From Dallia pectoralis (taxonomy: Eukaryota; Chordata; Actinopteri; Esociformes; Umbridae), in the NCBI GenBank assembly GCA_029465975.1, contig CM055745.1:11723941-11787940 (forward strand): a stretch of 64,000 nt of DNA, given 5' to 3'. This document shows positions 1 through 10,844 of this stretch, in pieces (within the stretch, counting starts at the first letter, position 1; every line of letters begins with the position of its first letter). Both the position numbers and the translations under genes were made by a program. The notes below the pieces were generated by a model that saw nothing but the letters and a program-made list of their open reading frames with translations, was not told the origin of the DNA and ran no database searches.

Positions 1-65
1 TCATCATTCATATTATACACACACATCTGATGGATGAGACACAATATTACACATCATCATTCATA
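1..65 (-). repeat. End of 53-bp splice-acceptor array (minus orientation)
   Basis: The first bases are one full unit plus flanks of the 53-bp repeat found at 26999-27788, here in reverse complement. Read on the minus strand the unit contains the acceptor sequence TCATCCATCAG. The array very probably continues left of the window and leads into the B30.2 exon of the minus-strand NLR gene; that part is inference. Confidence 0.85.
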
Positions 66-794
66 CAAACGTAAACACACAAATACCAGTACACGTAAAC
101 ACACACACACATATACCAGTACATGTAAACACACACGTACACATACACGTAAACACAAACACAAGTACACATAAACACACAGACACGCACACATACACGT
201 AAACACACACACATGTAAACACATGTACAAGTAAACACACACGCGCGTGCACCTAAACACACACACGTACACAAGCACACGTAAACTCGTACACGTAAGC
301 ACACAGGCGTACACAAGCACACGTAAACACACACACACGTACCTTTAAACATACACGTACACACACACTTACACGTGAACACACACACGTACGTACACAC
401 ACGCACACACACATACACACAAGTACACGTAAACACACAGACACGTACACACACGTGCACGTAAACACACACGCACAAGTAAACACACACACAAAAATTT
501 GAACACACACACACATAAACAAACACACGTACACGTAAACACACGCACACACACATGTAAACACCCGCACACATGTAAACACACGTAAACACACACACGT
601 AAACACACACACACACATAAACACATAAACACACGTACACGTATAAACATATACAGGTAAACACATGCACATAAACACACACACGTAAACACAAACGTAC
701 ACGTAAACACACCCCCCCACTTCAACGCACACGTAAACGCACACGCACGTACACTTAAACACACACACACGTAAATATACGTACACGTAAATAT
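66..794. repeat. CA-rich tract with interspersed GTAAACAC/GTACAC units
   Basis: This is a long imperfect microsatellite/minisatellite built from ACAC runs broken by GTAAAC and GTACAC. It is the reverse-complement counterpart of the GT-rich tract at 25931-27000. It lies in the last intron of the minus-strand NLR gene. Open frames across it (Cys/Val-rich) are a consequence of the repeat and are not genes. Confidence 0.9.
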
Positions 795-1640
795 TAGGGT
801 TGCACGATATTGACAAAATGTGATATTGTGATATTGATATTGAATATTGCGATATCAATATTAACTTAGATATTCTTAAACATATGTTAAAACACAAATC
901 CCTCCTATAATTTGGCGCTGGATGGGATTTGATATTGTTTGTCCAGTTCATTCAGAAGCTTCCCAAAGCCCTTTTATCCACTGGGTAAATGGGCATCATA
1001 TCTTTGGCCAAACAGTATGTGATAGCATTAGTGATTTCTTTATGTCTCTTCGAGATCTTATCATACTTGGTACCACTAGCAAAAGCACTCGCTAGCGATG
1101 TTTATATGGCTAGCTCTGATGATTTACCTGCGACACGATTGTTTGCACTCATCGTATAGTAAGGGCTTGTGGTGGTTTTTAAGATGGGAAATAGGTTGGC
1201 TGTATTTCCTCTTGACCGGTGTATCACCATACCGCAAATTTTGCACAACAGCATGAGCGACATTAGTTGGCTTTTCTTTAGCTTCTCTCTTTTCTCACTT
1301 TTTCCGACTGTCTTTATTTCTCTTCACTCACGTTGTCAGAGTTAACATACGTACGGAGTTATATACATAACGTGTAATGTGGGTCTGTTCGTTTAGTGGA
1401 CCCGTTCGCTCACACTTACTTGCATGTGACCGGGCAACTGATCAATCAAACATGATCATTATATATAGTTTTCAAGCAGGCTCTTAAATCGAACACAACT
1501 AAGCCACAAAGCCAACCAATGCGTCTCTCCACAAAATAAATGTATAAATAAATATTGCATTTCTTGCAACATTTTCGATATTGATATTGCGCAACGTTAT
1601 ATCGCAATAAAGGTATTAAGTCGATATATCGTGCACCCTA
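795..1640. mobile_element. Non-autonomous hAT-like element
   Basis: The ends form imperfect terminal inverted repeats: TAGGGTTGCACGATATTGAC at the left and, in reverse complement, TAGGGTGCACGATATATCGAC-like sequence at the right (18-20 bp visible). The flanking 8-mers are gtaaatat (787-794) and gtaaacac (1641-1648), a degenerate 8-bp target duplication in a repetitive target. No transposase frame is visible in the 846 bp. The interior is AT-rich with ATATTG/CGATAT motifs typical of fish hAT MITEs. It interrupts the CA tract. Confidence 0.7.
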
Positions 1641-1888
1641 GTAAACACACACACACACACGTAAACACACGCACACGTACAGCTAAACACACACACGTAA
1701 ACACACACACGCACACATAAACACACACACGTACACCACACATACACATAAACACACGTACACGTAAACACACACACGTAAACACACACACACGTACGTC
1801 CACGTAAACACACGCACGCACACATAAACACACACACGTACACACACACATACACATGAACCGCACGTGCACGTAAACACACACACAC
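1641..1888. repeat. CA-rich tract, continuation after the hAT insertion
   Basis: Same composition as 66-794 (ACAC runs with GTAAAC/GTACAC interruptions). It was evidently one tract before the hAT-like element inserted. Intronic in the minus-strand NLR gene. Confidence 0.85.
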
Positions 1889-1926
1889 AGCAGCTGAATA
1901 TAATTTCTGTATAATAAATCACTTAC

Positions 1927-1973
1927 ATTTCTTCAGTCCTGATATCAACCACTTCTCTCCACAATGATTCAGA
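1927..1973 (-). CDS. NLR linker exon between LRR and B30.2
   Basis: A 47-bp exon with acceptor cttccacag before 1973 and donor gtaagtg after 1927. It encodes roughly LNHCGEKWLISGLKK, the short linker that in fish NLR genes joins the last LRR exon to the B30.2 exon. It takes phase 2 from the LRR exon and leaves phase 1, exactly what a B30.2 exon starting AT-GTG-TGT needs. Short, but phase and position make it convincing. Confidence 0.75.
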
Positions 1974-4900
1974 CTGTGGAAGAAGAAGAGGAGCAGACTG
2001 TCATTCAGAGACACACAACCTGTATTACACACACACACACACACACTCCCCCACCCCCCAAACCCCCACACACACTCCCCCGCCACACACACACCCACAC
2101 ACTGCCCCCCCCACAAATACACCACTCGCCACACACACATTCACATCTACACTTCCCACACACACTCACCCACACACACACACACACACACACCACACAC
2201 TCAACCCCGCCCACACACACACACCCCCACAAACACGTAAAATAAATAGTCCCAAAAGCAGGAAACATGTTTCGGCGTCGTCATGGTAACGTGATAATTT
2301 CATCCATTCTACTTTAGAGCATCTTAAGCCCTTACAGACTTTTGCACTTTATTACTTACCAGGTGACATCAGTTAAGTCTATAAGGGTTCAGGGCTTAGG
2401 GTTTAGGGGGGACATTGGGATTTGGGGAGTTTTTCAACTCAACAAGAAATATTGTCACGTTCAATATCACAGGATCTCATCACACCCCTACTGGTTACTG
2501 ACAGAGAAAACATCTTCAGGACATACTTGAGTTTCTCCAGTCTCCAGTGTGGATCCTCCAGTCCAGCAGAGAGCAGTCTGACTCCAGAGTCTCCTGGGTG
2601 GTTGTAACTCAGATCCAGTTCCTTTAGGTGTGACGGGTTTGACTTCAGAGCTGAGACCAGAGAAGCACAGCCTTCCTCTGTGACCAGACATCCTGAAAGC
2701 CTGCAGAGTCAATCAGGATTTTACAAACTGCTTCTGCAATTAAAAACTCTCTTTGGGTAGTTCAACATACAATCAGTATTACTTGTTTCTAAATTCCTTG
2801 ATCTTTTTTATATTTTGGGATTTGTTTTTTAAACATCACTCCTCTATTAAGCACACTAGTCCATAGTGGTGTTTGTGTGTGTGTGTCTGCTGTTTTGTTA
2901 CATGAAACTGCCCACAATTCATAATAACCTGCAACCAGGGTGGGAAATTAGCCCCCACCACCAGCCAGGGTACTGTTTCAAAGTGGGGGGTGACATTGCC
3001 TTATATACCAGCCACAGTGGGGGGTGACATTGCCTTGTATACCAGCCACAGTGGGGGGTGACTTTGCCTTGTATACCAGCCACAGTGGGGGTGACTTTAC
3101 CTTGTATACCAGCCACAGTTGGGGGTGACTTTGCCTTGTATACCAGCCACAGTGGGGGGTGACTTTGCCTTGTATACCAGCCACAGTGGAGGGTGACTTT
3201 GCCTTGTATACCAGCCACAGTGGGGGTGACTTTGCCTTGTATACCAGCCACAGTGGGGGGTGACTTTGCCTTGTATACCAGCCACAGTGGGGGGTGACTT
3301 TGCCTTGTATACCAGCCACAGTGGGGGGTGACTTTGCCTTGTATACCAGCCACAGTGGGGGGTGACTTTGCCCTGTATACCAGCCACAGTGGGGGGTGAC
3401 TTTACCTTGTATACCAGCCACAGTGGCGGGTGACTTTGCCTTGTATACCAGCCACAGTGGGGGTGACTTTGCCTTGTATACCAGCCACAGTGGGGGGTGA
3501 CTTTGCCTTGTATACCAGCCACAGTGGGGGGTGACTTGGCCTTGTATACCAGCCACAGTGGGGGGTGGATTGTAAAACATATTTTTATTGGTTAGTACTT
3601 CAAACAGTCCTTGTAGCGGATTGGACAGCGTTTGTCACAGAATGAGGTTGCTAAGTAACATAATGAACTTTTGTCCAGTAACTCATTTGATTGGTTCTCA
3701 GCTCTAGTCTGTGACACGTATAGCTGAGCTGAGGTACAGAGGAAAGGAAAATGATCAGTTAAAATAATATGTGAACATATCCCCGGTGTATAGAGGCCAG
3801 CTGTGGAGTCAGCAGTAGATAAGAATGTACAAACGGTTGAGGGAGAAGTAAAGAAAAGACAAGATACTTTTAGAACAAGTGGCTCATTGATGATGAAGGG
3901 AAAACCAGGGGAAATAGTGTAGAATAACTCATATTGGAAAATGGACATTTTTTATCAGTCACAGTTCTCCTTCTAACTCCTTTCAGAGTGGATGAGCAGA
4001 AAGGACTGATGATAGAGAAAACTTATCAGAACAAGAAGCAGGCCAGGGTTTTCATGAATTATTTGACTAAAGTTAATAACTCAACATAATGGTACTAATA
4101 ATCAATAATTGAATAGTTTAACGTAATTGATTCAAATGTGCAATTGTGTGTGTAAGATCCAGTCACCAGATTCGGAGGGGTGAATCCTGTGCAGAGAAGC
4201 AAGGAACACAATTTATACCAAACAGCAAAGGATCCAGGTGTAGTGATGTTCAGCTGCTTTATGCACGACTGCCTGACCCACCTCAGCAACCTGTCTGCAT
4301 CCATGCAACGGCCATCTCTAACAGTGGCAGAGGTTCAGACCAGCCTGATAGCCACACAGGCTGTCTTAAACACAAGAACAGGTGTGTGTGTGTGTGTATG
4401 CATGTGTGTGGAGCAGAATATTTAGAAATATAATTAATATAACATTGTGCTTTGTTGTGTTCAATTATTAGACCTGGACCCAGGCTTAAGGCATGACTAG
4501 AAAATCCAGCGGACACCTTTGAGGGTGTTACCTTGGCAGCACCCAGACATGACCTCTCCCTGGCTCGTGTGAACTCCACAAAGGACAAGCTGATAGACAC
4601 ATTTTGCAGCAGTATGGAGACAAGATTTAGTGACTTCAGCTCTGGAGTAATACATGCTTCCAAACTGGTGGATATCACAAGCTGGCCTGATGCAGATAAA
4701 TGTGAAGGTTATTATCAAGCATTTTTAACATGATATGTGTTTTACATCTTGAATTTAAAACCTTTTACTCTTTGTGCAACATTAAGTTTTCCTTGTGTGT
4801 GTCTGCAGATTGTGGAGATGCATATGTGTCTTATAAAGCACTTTGGTCCACTATTGGCCTCCTCTGGGGCCCAATTGGATCTGATTCCAGACCAGTGGAC

Positions 4901-6028
4901 ATTCCTCAAGAGCAGTTTGTATCAGCAGCATCCAAACATGGACCAGCTGACCTGGCCAGAGATAAATCAGAGACTGGGAGGCCAGTGCCCTGATTTCCTT
5001 CAGCTTGTCCATGTATTACTGTGTATTCCAGCCTCCACAGCAGACTGTGAACGTTTCAATTTGATGAAACAAGTGAAGAGTGACTGGAGGTCAGGTCTGA
5101 GGCCGGACACACTATCTGACATGTCCAGCCCTGACATTGAACACTTTGATCTCGACACAGCCATACATCTGTGGCATCAGGCCAGCGTCAGAGAGAGGAG
5201 GACAGATTTCATGGAAAGAGAAGCGAAGAAGAGAAAGACCCAACTTGAAGATGAGAAGAAGTCTAAGGAGGAAGTTGATGACTCTGAAGAATAAAGGATA
5301 TTCATTTTGTAACGGTGGTCCTGTAAATTGTGGTGTGTTTCCTTCCAGGCCTGCAGGAATGTCTGACAGGGTTTGGTCTTTACCAGGGATGGAGGCTTGG
5401 ACCTGCTGGCAGCTCAGAGCAGGTGGAGGTGGAAACACAGCAGATGTTTGTATTCCCTTCTGTTTTGTTGTCCCTCTGTTGTGTTGTTGTCATGTATATT
5501 GTTGTGTTGTAAATTGTGTTGTTGTTTATTATTACTCACCTCAGAGTCTCCAGTTTACATTGTGGATCTTTTACCAAAGCAGAGAGCTGCTTCACCCCTG
5601 TATCCTTCAGGTCATTGTTACTCAGATCCAGCTCTTTCAGATGTGAGGGGTTTGACTTCAGAGCTGAGACCAGAGAAGCACAGCCTTCCTCAGTGATTCC
5701 ACAGCGTGACAGTCTGGAGAGAGATTATCATGATGTCACAAACAGAACATTAGTTCAAAATTACATTAGAATAGTCTTTATAGATTACATCACTGTCATG
5801 TCAACTCTAATTAAGACATACTTTATTAACTCACATTGTCAATACATAAATAAAATAAATGTGACTTCCTTTTCAGAAACAAAACATCCTATATAGAAAG
5901 GAAACATAATGAATGCTACTAGATTACAAATGATGACATACAGAACTCTTATAAAAAAATATAGTAAATAAAGTAAATTCTACCTTAGTTAATATTTTTA
6001 GAGAACATAATGTAGATTTAGGATGGTT

Positions 6029-6062
<34 letters not shown>

Positions 6063-9000
6063 GTTGGGGCAGGGTAATTTGCATGACTGTACTTACAGCG
6101 CAGTTCTGCAGGTCTTAATTACTGGCAACAACCCCAGAAGACCTTTCTCTGATCTGGAGTATTTCTTCAGGTCAAACACATCAATATCCTCTTCTGAAGT
6201 CAGTAACACAAAGACCAGAGCTGACCACTGTGTAGGTGACAGATCTTCTCTGGAGAGACTTCCTGAACTCAGGTATCTTTGGATCTCCTCCACTAGAGAA
6301 TGGTCATTCAGTTCATTCAGACAGTGGAACAGATTGATGCATCTCTCTGAAGAGGGATTCTCCCTGATCTTATCCTTGATGTACTTGACTGTTTCTTTAT
6401 GGCTCTGTGAGCTGCTACTGGTCTTTGTCAGTAAACCTTGTAAATGCTTCTGATTTGACTCCAGTGAGAGGCCCAGAAGGAAGCGAAGAAAAAGATCCAG
6501 GTGTCCAGTCTCACTCTGGAAGGCTTTATCCACTGCAGTCTTGTGGAAATCTATTTTAGGTATTTTGGTTGATTGTTGTTCATTCATTAGATTTATACTA
6601 TGGTTGTTGAATGAGATAAACACATATAGAGCAGCTAGAAACTCCTGAATGCTCAGATGGACAAAGCAGAACACCTTCTCCTGGAGCACAGCCTCTGTTC
6701 TAAACATCTGTGTACAGACTCCTGAGTACACCGATGCTTCATTCATATCAATGCCACACTCTTTCAGGTCTGTTTCATAGAATATCAGGTTGCCTTTCTG
6801 TAGCTGTTGAAAAGCCAGTTTTCCCAGTGTCTTAATGCTCTCTGTATTCCAGTGTGGATCTGTCTCTTTTTCCCATCATACTTTACATTCCTGTGTGTGG
6901 ACTGAAACACAAGGAAGTGTGAGTACATGTCTGTTAGGGTCTTGGGCAGCTCTACTTTATCATCTGTAGTCAACATGTACTCAAGGATTGTAGCAACAAT
7001 CCAACAGAAGGCTGGTATGTGACACATGATGTGGAGGCTCCTTGATGTCTTTATGTGTGAGATGATTCTGCTGGCCAGGTCCTCATCACTGAATCTCTTC
7101 CTGAAGTACTCCTCTTTCTGGGGGTCATTGAACCCTCTCACCTCTGTCACCTGGTCGACACACAGTGAAGGGATCTTATTGGCTGCCGCAGGTCTGGTAG
7201 TTATCCAGAGGAGAGCAGAGGGAAGCAGATTTCCCCTGATGAGGTTTGTCAGCAGCATATCCACTGTGGTTGACTCTGTGACATCCGAACAGCTCTTGTT
7301 GTTTTTGAAGTCAAGGGGCAGTCGGCACTCATCCAGACCATCAAAGATGAAGACAACTTTATAGTTGGTGTAGTTAGAGATTATTGCTGTTTTGGTTTCA
7401 TTTGAGAAATGATTGATGAGTTGAATCAAACTAAGTTTTTCCTCTTTCATCAAATTCAGCTCCCTAAAGGGAAGTGAAAAAACAAATTGGAGATCCTGAT
7501 TGGCTTTTCCTTCAACCCAGTCTAGAATGAATTTCTGCACAGAGACAGTTTTTCCAATTCCAGCGACTCCTTTTGTCAGCACAGTTCTGATAGGTTTGTC
7601 TTGTCCAGGTATGGGTTTGAAGATGTCATTACATTTGATTGCTGTCTCTGGTCTTGTTTGTTTCCTGGTTGTTGTCTCAATCTGTCTCACCTCATGTTCA
7701 TTATTGACTTCTCCACTTCCACCCTCTGTGATGTAGAGTTCTGTGTAGATCTTATTCAGAAGTGTTGGGTTCCCTTCTCTAGCGATACCCTCAAATACAG
7801 ACTGACACTTATTTTTCAGGTTAGATTTGAGTTCATGTAGACAAATCATAAGAAGCTGACCTGAATGAAGAGAAACAGAATAGTATGTCTTTAAAATACT
7901 TACACTGACTAATATTGGAAGATTCAGTTAAAAAAATTAATTATATATTCTAATCTTCTCTGTCTCTTCACCCTTTCTGTCATATTTGTTAATTTATTCA
8001 CATCACTACTAGAAGAGGTCACAAGGTTTTGTCTTAAAGGTGCTACATTATTATTGAGTTAAACAGCTACATAAAGCTTTTAAATGTTCCTCATAATGAA
8101 ACATTCAACAGTAAAGTCAGACAACTCTTACTTTTCTCCAGTGTGTCAGCAAGCTCCTTCTGGTTCATGTTCCTCAGGACATGCAGTGTGATCTTCAGAG
8201 CCCCCTCTTTGGCACTGCTCTCCTGCTTCACATCTTCAGGGTCCACACCTTCCTCATCCTCCCTCTGACTCTCAATTCCTTCTGGGAGATCTGAACTCAC
8301 CATTTTCTTGAATCTCTCTAACTCTTTCTTCACAAATATCATGATATTCTGTTCAAGTAACTGAAAGAGGCAGAGTGAAAAAGTTCACATGGGACTGAAT
8401 TAAAGTTAATAAATAAACCAGAACAATATTAACGAATGCATGAATTATTGTCAGATTAACTTTACTTGAGGTAAACATAAATAAATGCACATCACAAGAC
8501 CACATACAGTGAATATGGAGGACAGGTCTGTTTGATGACTCTGGACAGATTGAACACTGAGAATCTCAGTCTCTGTTCTCTCCTGTTGGTCTCTGTGAGC
8601 AAAACATGACATTATATTTATACATCCTGAATCAGAAAAGACTCCTACAAATGTTTAAGTTTAAATTTTCACGGTTAACAATATTATTTTGGTAAATCCA
8701 AAAAACCTAATCACATTTTAATTTCAAACATACCCTTAAATAAATTGATCAAGGAAAAAGTCAAGAAAGTAGGAAAATAGATATAGAAAAATTGAGAACC
8801 GGGAAAACAAACAAAAAAGTTCTATCAGAAACAATATGTATTGACACAAAACGTTTAAATTAAATGTTTAAATGTAAAAAGATGTTCACATTTGTTTTGT
8901 ACAATTGAGATATTGTTATTGTTACTAAAAAACAAGCGCCCCATATATGTATATATACAGTGGAAGTCTATTCTATTATATTAAAACACATTTAGGATCA

Positions 9001-9970
9001 ATAGTTAATACACACATGTAAGTCAATCTATTATACTAAAACACCTATAGGATCAATACTTAATACACACATGGAAGTCAATCTATTATACTAAAACACC
9101 TATAGGATCAATAGTTAATACACACAAGGAAGTCAATCTATTATACTAAAACACATATAGGATCAATATTTAATACACACATGGAAGTCAATCTATTACA
9201 CTAAAACACATATAGGATCAATATTTAATACACACATGGAAGTCAATCTATTATACTAAAACACATATAGGATCAATACTTAATACACACCAGAAAAGTC
9301 TAAATTAACAAGCTAATCAATATATAAAAACACCTGCAGTCTTTGGTAAATCACACTTTCAAAGTGTAGAGATTTAAATGTAAGTACACAGTAATTAGCA
9401 ATTTTTTCAGGAAAGTATTTAGTGTTAAATGTTGAACCCAGGTAGACTAATCAGATAATGGGAAGTAAATAAACATAAACAATCACTGACCCATGAGGTT
9501 TAATTACCTTTGATCAGTAGAAAAGTTTCCCTCTCTGAACTTCATAGGTGGGTTCATAGACTGGTCACTCTTCATGGACACACAGCTGGGTACAGGAGAG
9601 GTTGGTCTCTCTTTATGGTCCCTGGAAATAATAGTTAAATACAACAGAGTGTTTATGTTTATAGTGGACTTTCTAAGGAGTGATTGTTGTATTTGGACAC
9701 AGTTAGTCTGTGACACACAGCTGGGTACAGGACAGACTGGTCTCTCCAGCTGGATTGGGCTTCAACACAACAGAGGGAAATATTCAGTCACTTTTCTACT
9801 CTGAACTCAGATGAGGAAACACATAAAACCAAATTAATATAATATCACCTTTTAGCTGTGGTGTCATGTTCCCCAGAGAGACTGATTTCAGAGGCAGTGC
9901 CCCTGTCTTCTCTCCCCCCAGTAAGACTCATTTTAAAGGAAGTAGCCCTGTTCTCTCTGTTTGCTTAGAC
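1927..9970 (-). CDS. NLR gene (FISNA-NACHT-LRR, NLRC3-like), frameshifted, B30.2 end outside window
   Basis: This is a member of the fish-expanded NLR family, cytosolic innate-immune receptors with a FISNA domain, a NACHT NTPase and LRRs, often ending in B30.2 (PRY-SPRY). I place exons at 9970-9849 (ATG at 9931), 9621-9508, 8592-8508, 8360-8132, 7860-6097, 5713-5540, 2700-2527 and 1973-1927. All have GT donors and AG acceptors and their phases chain correctly (2,2,0,1,2,2,2,1). The final phase fits a B30.2 exon of the kind at 27789, expected just left of position 1. The large exon has lost one A in an A-run near 6878, which breaks the frame; without an assembly error the gene is a pseudogene. 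Introns hold minisatellites, a hAT transposase relic and a hAT MITE. A head-to-head paralog lies at 56281-63972. Naming it NLRC3-like is family-level only. Confidence 0.85.
2024..2232. repeat. CA/C-rich microsatellite
   Basis: Compound (CA)n with runs of C (for example ctcccccac). Intronic. The frames open on both strands are low complexity and not genes. Confidence 0.85.
2233..2526. other. Intron stretch with no recognised feature
   Basis: Intron of the minus-strand NLR gene between the 174-bp LRR exon and the linker exon. Apart from a short GGGTTTAGGG-like run near 2390-2410 I see no gene, repeat array or transposon end. Confidence 0.5.
2527..2700 (-). CDS. NLR LRR exon (174 bp)
   Basis: Read on the minus strand, acceptor ctctgcag precedes 2700 and donor gtatgt follows 2527. 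The 58-codon exon encodes a ribonuclease-inhibitor-type LRR pair with TEEGCASLVSALKSNPSHLK, a LDLSYN strand and GVRLLSAGLEDPHW. The length of 174 bp and phase 2-to-2 are the standard LRR cassette of fish NLR genes. The exon is intact. It follows the exon at 5713-5540 in the transcript. Confidence 0.88.
2983..3564. repeat. 34-bp minisatellite, about 17 copies
   Basis: Unit gtggggggtgactttgcctt plus gtataccagccaca, 33-34 bp depending on the length of the G-run. Copies are nearly identical. It lies in the intron between the two LRR exons. Open frames of 141-200 codons on the minus strand simply read the repeat. Confidence 0.95.
3592..4179. other. Unassigned intron sequence
   Basis: No recognisable protein motif on either strand. 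A 118-codon minus-strand frame exists (3592-3948) but has no family signature. It may be the flank of the hAT element whose transposase relic follows. Confidence 0.4.
4180..5294 (+). pseudogene. hAT transposase-derived fragment (ZNF862-like C-terminal half)
   Basis: The last segment (4809-5294, after a TCTGCAG acceptor) encodes the hAT C-terminal dimerisation region: LLCIPASTADCERFNLMKQ, then TLSDM, SSPDIEHFD, AIHLWH and a charged KKRK/EEVDDSEE tail before the TAA stop. Upstream pieces at about 4180-4381 and 4510-4707 are in the same orientation. The first reads TAKDPGVVMFSCFMHDCL and VAEVQTSLIATQAV and ends at a GT-rich donor-like run. The second reads VNSTKDKLIDTFC and DITSWPDADKC followed by gtgaag. 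These blocks match the layout of ZNF862/hAT-type transposases found in many copies in fish. The catalytic N-terminal half is absent and an in-frame TAG precedes the second block, so it is a relic. It sits antisense in an intron of the minus-strand NLR gene. Confidence 0.7.
5540..5713 (-). CDS. NLR LRR exon (174 bp), first after the NACHT exon
   Basis: Acceptor ctctccag precedes 5713 and donor gtgagt follows 5540. The exon encodes LSRCGITEEGCASLVSALKS, then LKELDLSNNDLKDTGVKQLS and ends with KLETLR. Phase 2-to-2 and 174 bp match the second LRR exon at 2527-2700, so this is one tandem LRR cassette. It joins in frame to the NACHT exon ending at 6097 (TAL-LSRCG). Confidence 0.9.
6097..7860 (-). 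CDS. FISNA-NACHT exon of the left NLR, with a one-base frameshift
   Basis: The exon runs from acceptor tcattcag (before 7860) to donor gtaagtac (after 6097), 1764 bp. In order it has a FISNA block (SVFEGIAREGNPTLLNKIY ... EVRQIE), NACHT Walker A (GVAGIGKTVSVQ), Walker B (VVFIFDGLDECR), sensor-like LLWITTRPAA and EVRGFNDPQKEEYFRKRFSD, then the winged-helix and helical regions (SIQEFLAALYVF, LFLRFLLGLSLESNQKHLQG). The paralog at 62175-63972 reads GGG AAA AAA GAG where this copy has one A fewer near 6878, so the frame shifts after KYDGKK and resumes downstream in another frame. It also lacks 11 codons present in the paralog near 6560. Everything else is conserved, so the shift is recent or an assembly error in a homopolymer. 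Confidence 0.93.
8132..8360 (-). CDS. NLR N-terminal exon (LLEQNIMIFVKKEL ... ELADTLEK)
   Basis: Acceptor tctttcag before 8360 and donor gtaagag after 8132 give 229 bp, phase 0 in and 1 out. It encodes LLEQNIMIFVKKELERFKKM, an acidic middle (SQREDEEGVDPEDVKQES) and ALKITLHVLRNMNQKELADT. This helical block precedes FISNA in fish NLRs of this group. I chose the acceptor 12 bases upstream of the alternative AG because it restores the conserved SIF-T-LLEQN junction. In the right-hand paralog nearly all of this exon is deleted. Confidence 0.85.
8508..8592 (-). CDS. NLR N-terminal exon (DQQERTETEIL ... DLSSIFT)
   Basis: An 85-bp exon between acceptor gctcacag and donor gtatgtg. It encodes DQQERTETEILSVQSVQSHQ followed by TDLSSIFT, phase 2 in and 0 out. 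The motif is standard in fish NLRs with DxxxM-type N-termini. Its first nine bases survive in the right paralog at 61896, where they are fused to the end of the next exon. Confidence 0.85.
8958..9290. repeat. 54-55-bp tandem repeat, about 6 copies
   Basis: Unit ggaagtcaatctattatact followed by aaaacacatataggatcaatacttaatacacacat. Copies differ by a few substitutions. Intronic in the left NLR gene. The intron of the right paralog near 57240 carries only isolated related words (ttgatcctataagtgtttta), so the array appears to have expanded only on the left. Confidence 0.9.
9508..9621 (-). CDS. NLR repeat exon (RPTSPVPSCVSMKSDQSM)
   Basis: A 114-bp exon, acceptor atttccag before 9621 and donor gtaatta after 9508, phase 2 to 2. 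It encodes DHKERPTSPVPSCVSMKSDQ then SMNPPMKFREGNFSTDQ. This short N-terminal unit occurs in one to many tandem copies in fish NLR genes. The symmetric phase allows copy gain or loss without breaking the frame. The partner copy in the right gene is at 56901-57014. Confidence 0.88.
9680..9759 (-). pseudogene. Relic of a second repeat exon
   Basis: After acceptor-like gttgaag the sequence reads PIQLERPVCPVPSCVSQTNC and then runs into intron-like sequence with no donor. The PVPSCVS core is that of the exon at 9508-9621. The right gene carries the same relic at 56495 with a different decay pattern, so an ancestral two-copy arrangement is likely. Confidence 0.65.
9849..9970 (-). CDS. NLR start exon (ATG at 9931)
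   Basis: Acceptor tgtttacag before 9970 and donor gtgatat after 9849. The start ATG at 9931 opens MSLTGGREDRGTASEISLSG then EHDTTAK, the usual N-terminus of this fish NLR group. Phase leaving the exon is 2, which fits the next exon. The 39 bases before the ATG are 5' UTR. The exon at 56281-56402 in the right gene is nearly identical. Confidence 0.87.
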
Positions 9971-10109
9971 CTGTAAACACATAATGGAGAAAAACACTTT
10001 GGATCAATAATTATATTGTAAAGATTAGAAGACACAATGTCTGGATTAGATACAAACTGAATAATGACACATAACTTTAATCAAGTAGATATGATTCAAT
10101 AACAAACAT

Positions 10110-10480
10110 GTAATGAATATCTTCTTTGACGTCCATTTTCCTATACAACTGATTCACTCCCTCTTTGAGAATATGGACTGATTACTGAAGTAGCAGCACT
10201 TACTTTAATACTGATAATTTCTTACCCCAAGTTGTTGTTCTGTCTGCTTTGGTTTTATAATAATCATTATGAAATCATTTGGTTGATCCTTTTAAATGTA
10301 AATCTTCTACTGCTCCGTCAGAACAAAATGGAGACTGAACAGGTATTTACTTTTGGTTTCACCTGTGCTACCTGTCCCCTCCCCCAAACATGTATTAAGT
10401 TAACCAGTAGGGGGCGCTAACAGACATTTGATCTCAGTAACTGCAGCTCATCAAAGTAAAAGTCTATTATTGGTCAAATG
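10110..10480 (-). promoter_or_regulatory. Promoter / first-exon segment of the left NLR, copy 1
   Basis: On the minus strand GAACAACAACTTGGG is followed by donor gtaagaaa at 10225-10221, so a non-coding first exon probably ends at 10226. An AT-rich TATA-like run (ATTATTATAAAACC) lies about 40 bp upstream of that donor. The same segment occurs at 14541-14875 and, inverted, at 55825-56110 before the right NLR gene. The three-way conservation supports a shared promoter; the transcription start itself is not visible. Confidence 0.6.
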
Positions 10481-10844
10481 CACCTAATAACAGAGAGTCA
10501 TCCTGAACAATGACATTATTGTGACACATCACACAACATCTACACAGTAATAATTTAAGAAAATATAAAGGAAGAATAATATAAAAAATAAACATACAAT
10601 AATAACAACTATAGTAGCAATTATACCAATGTTAGAAATGGGGGAATATGAACAACATGAATATATATTCTATTAATATAATAGTGCGTTTAAATAGGTA
10701 CATTAAATTATACTCATGTGCTTGGAATGTCCATGTAATGAGAACATAAATGGTAAATAAATAAATTGGAGAACATAAAATGTTAATTGATCAATATGAA
10801 CAGTAGATTAATGTTCCTGATTTAGAAGTTTTATGGCCTTGGTA
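10481..10844. other. AT-rich upstream sequence, no gene seen
   Basis: AT-rich with many AATA words. The part near 10440-10510 matches the inverse of 55040-55138, upstream of the right NLR gene. The last bases (ttatggccttggtataaaga) lead directly into the 60-bp minisatellite. No coding frame or transposon end is recognised. Confidence 0.5.

Noticed and set aside
47..951. Cys/Val-rich frames on the minus strand (also 25891-27010 on plus)
   Set aside because: They are translations of CA/GT tracts and have no protein character.
2919..3580. Frames of 141-200 codons on the minus strand
   Set aside because: They read the 34-bp minisatellite; no start, domain or splice context.
3592..3948. 118-codon minus-strand frame
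   Set aside because: No family motif or splice context; possibly flank of the hAT relic.
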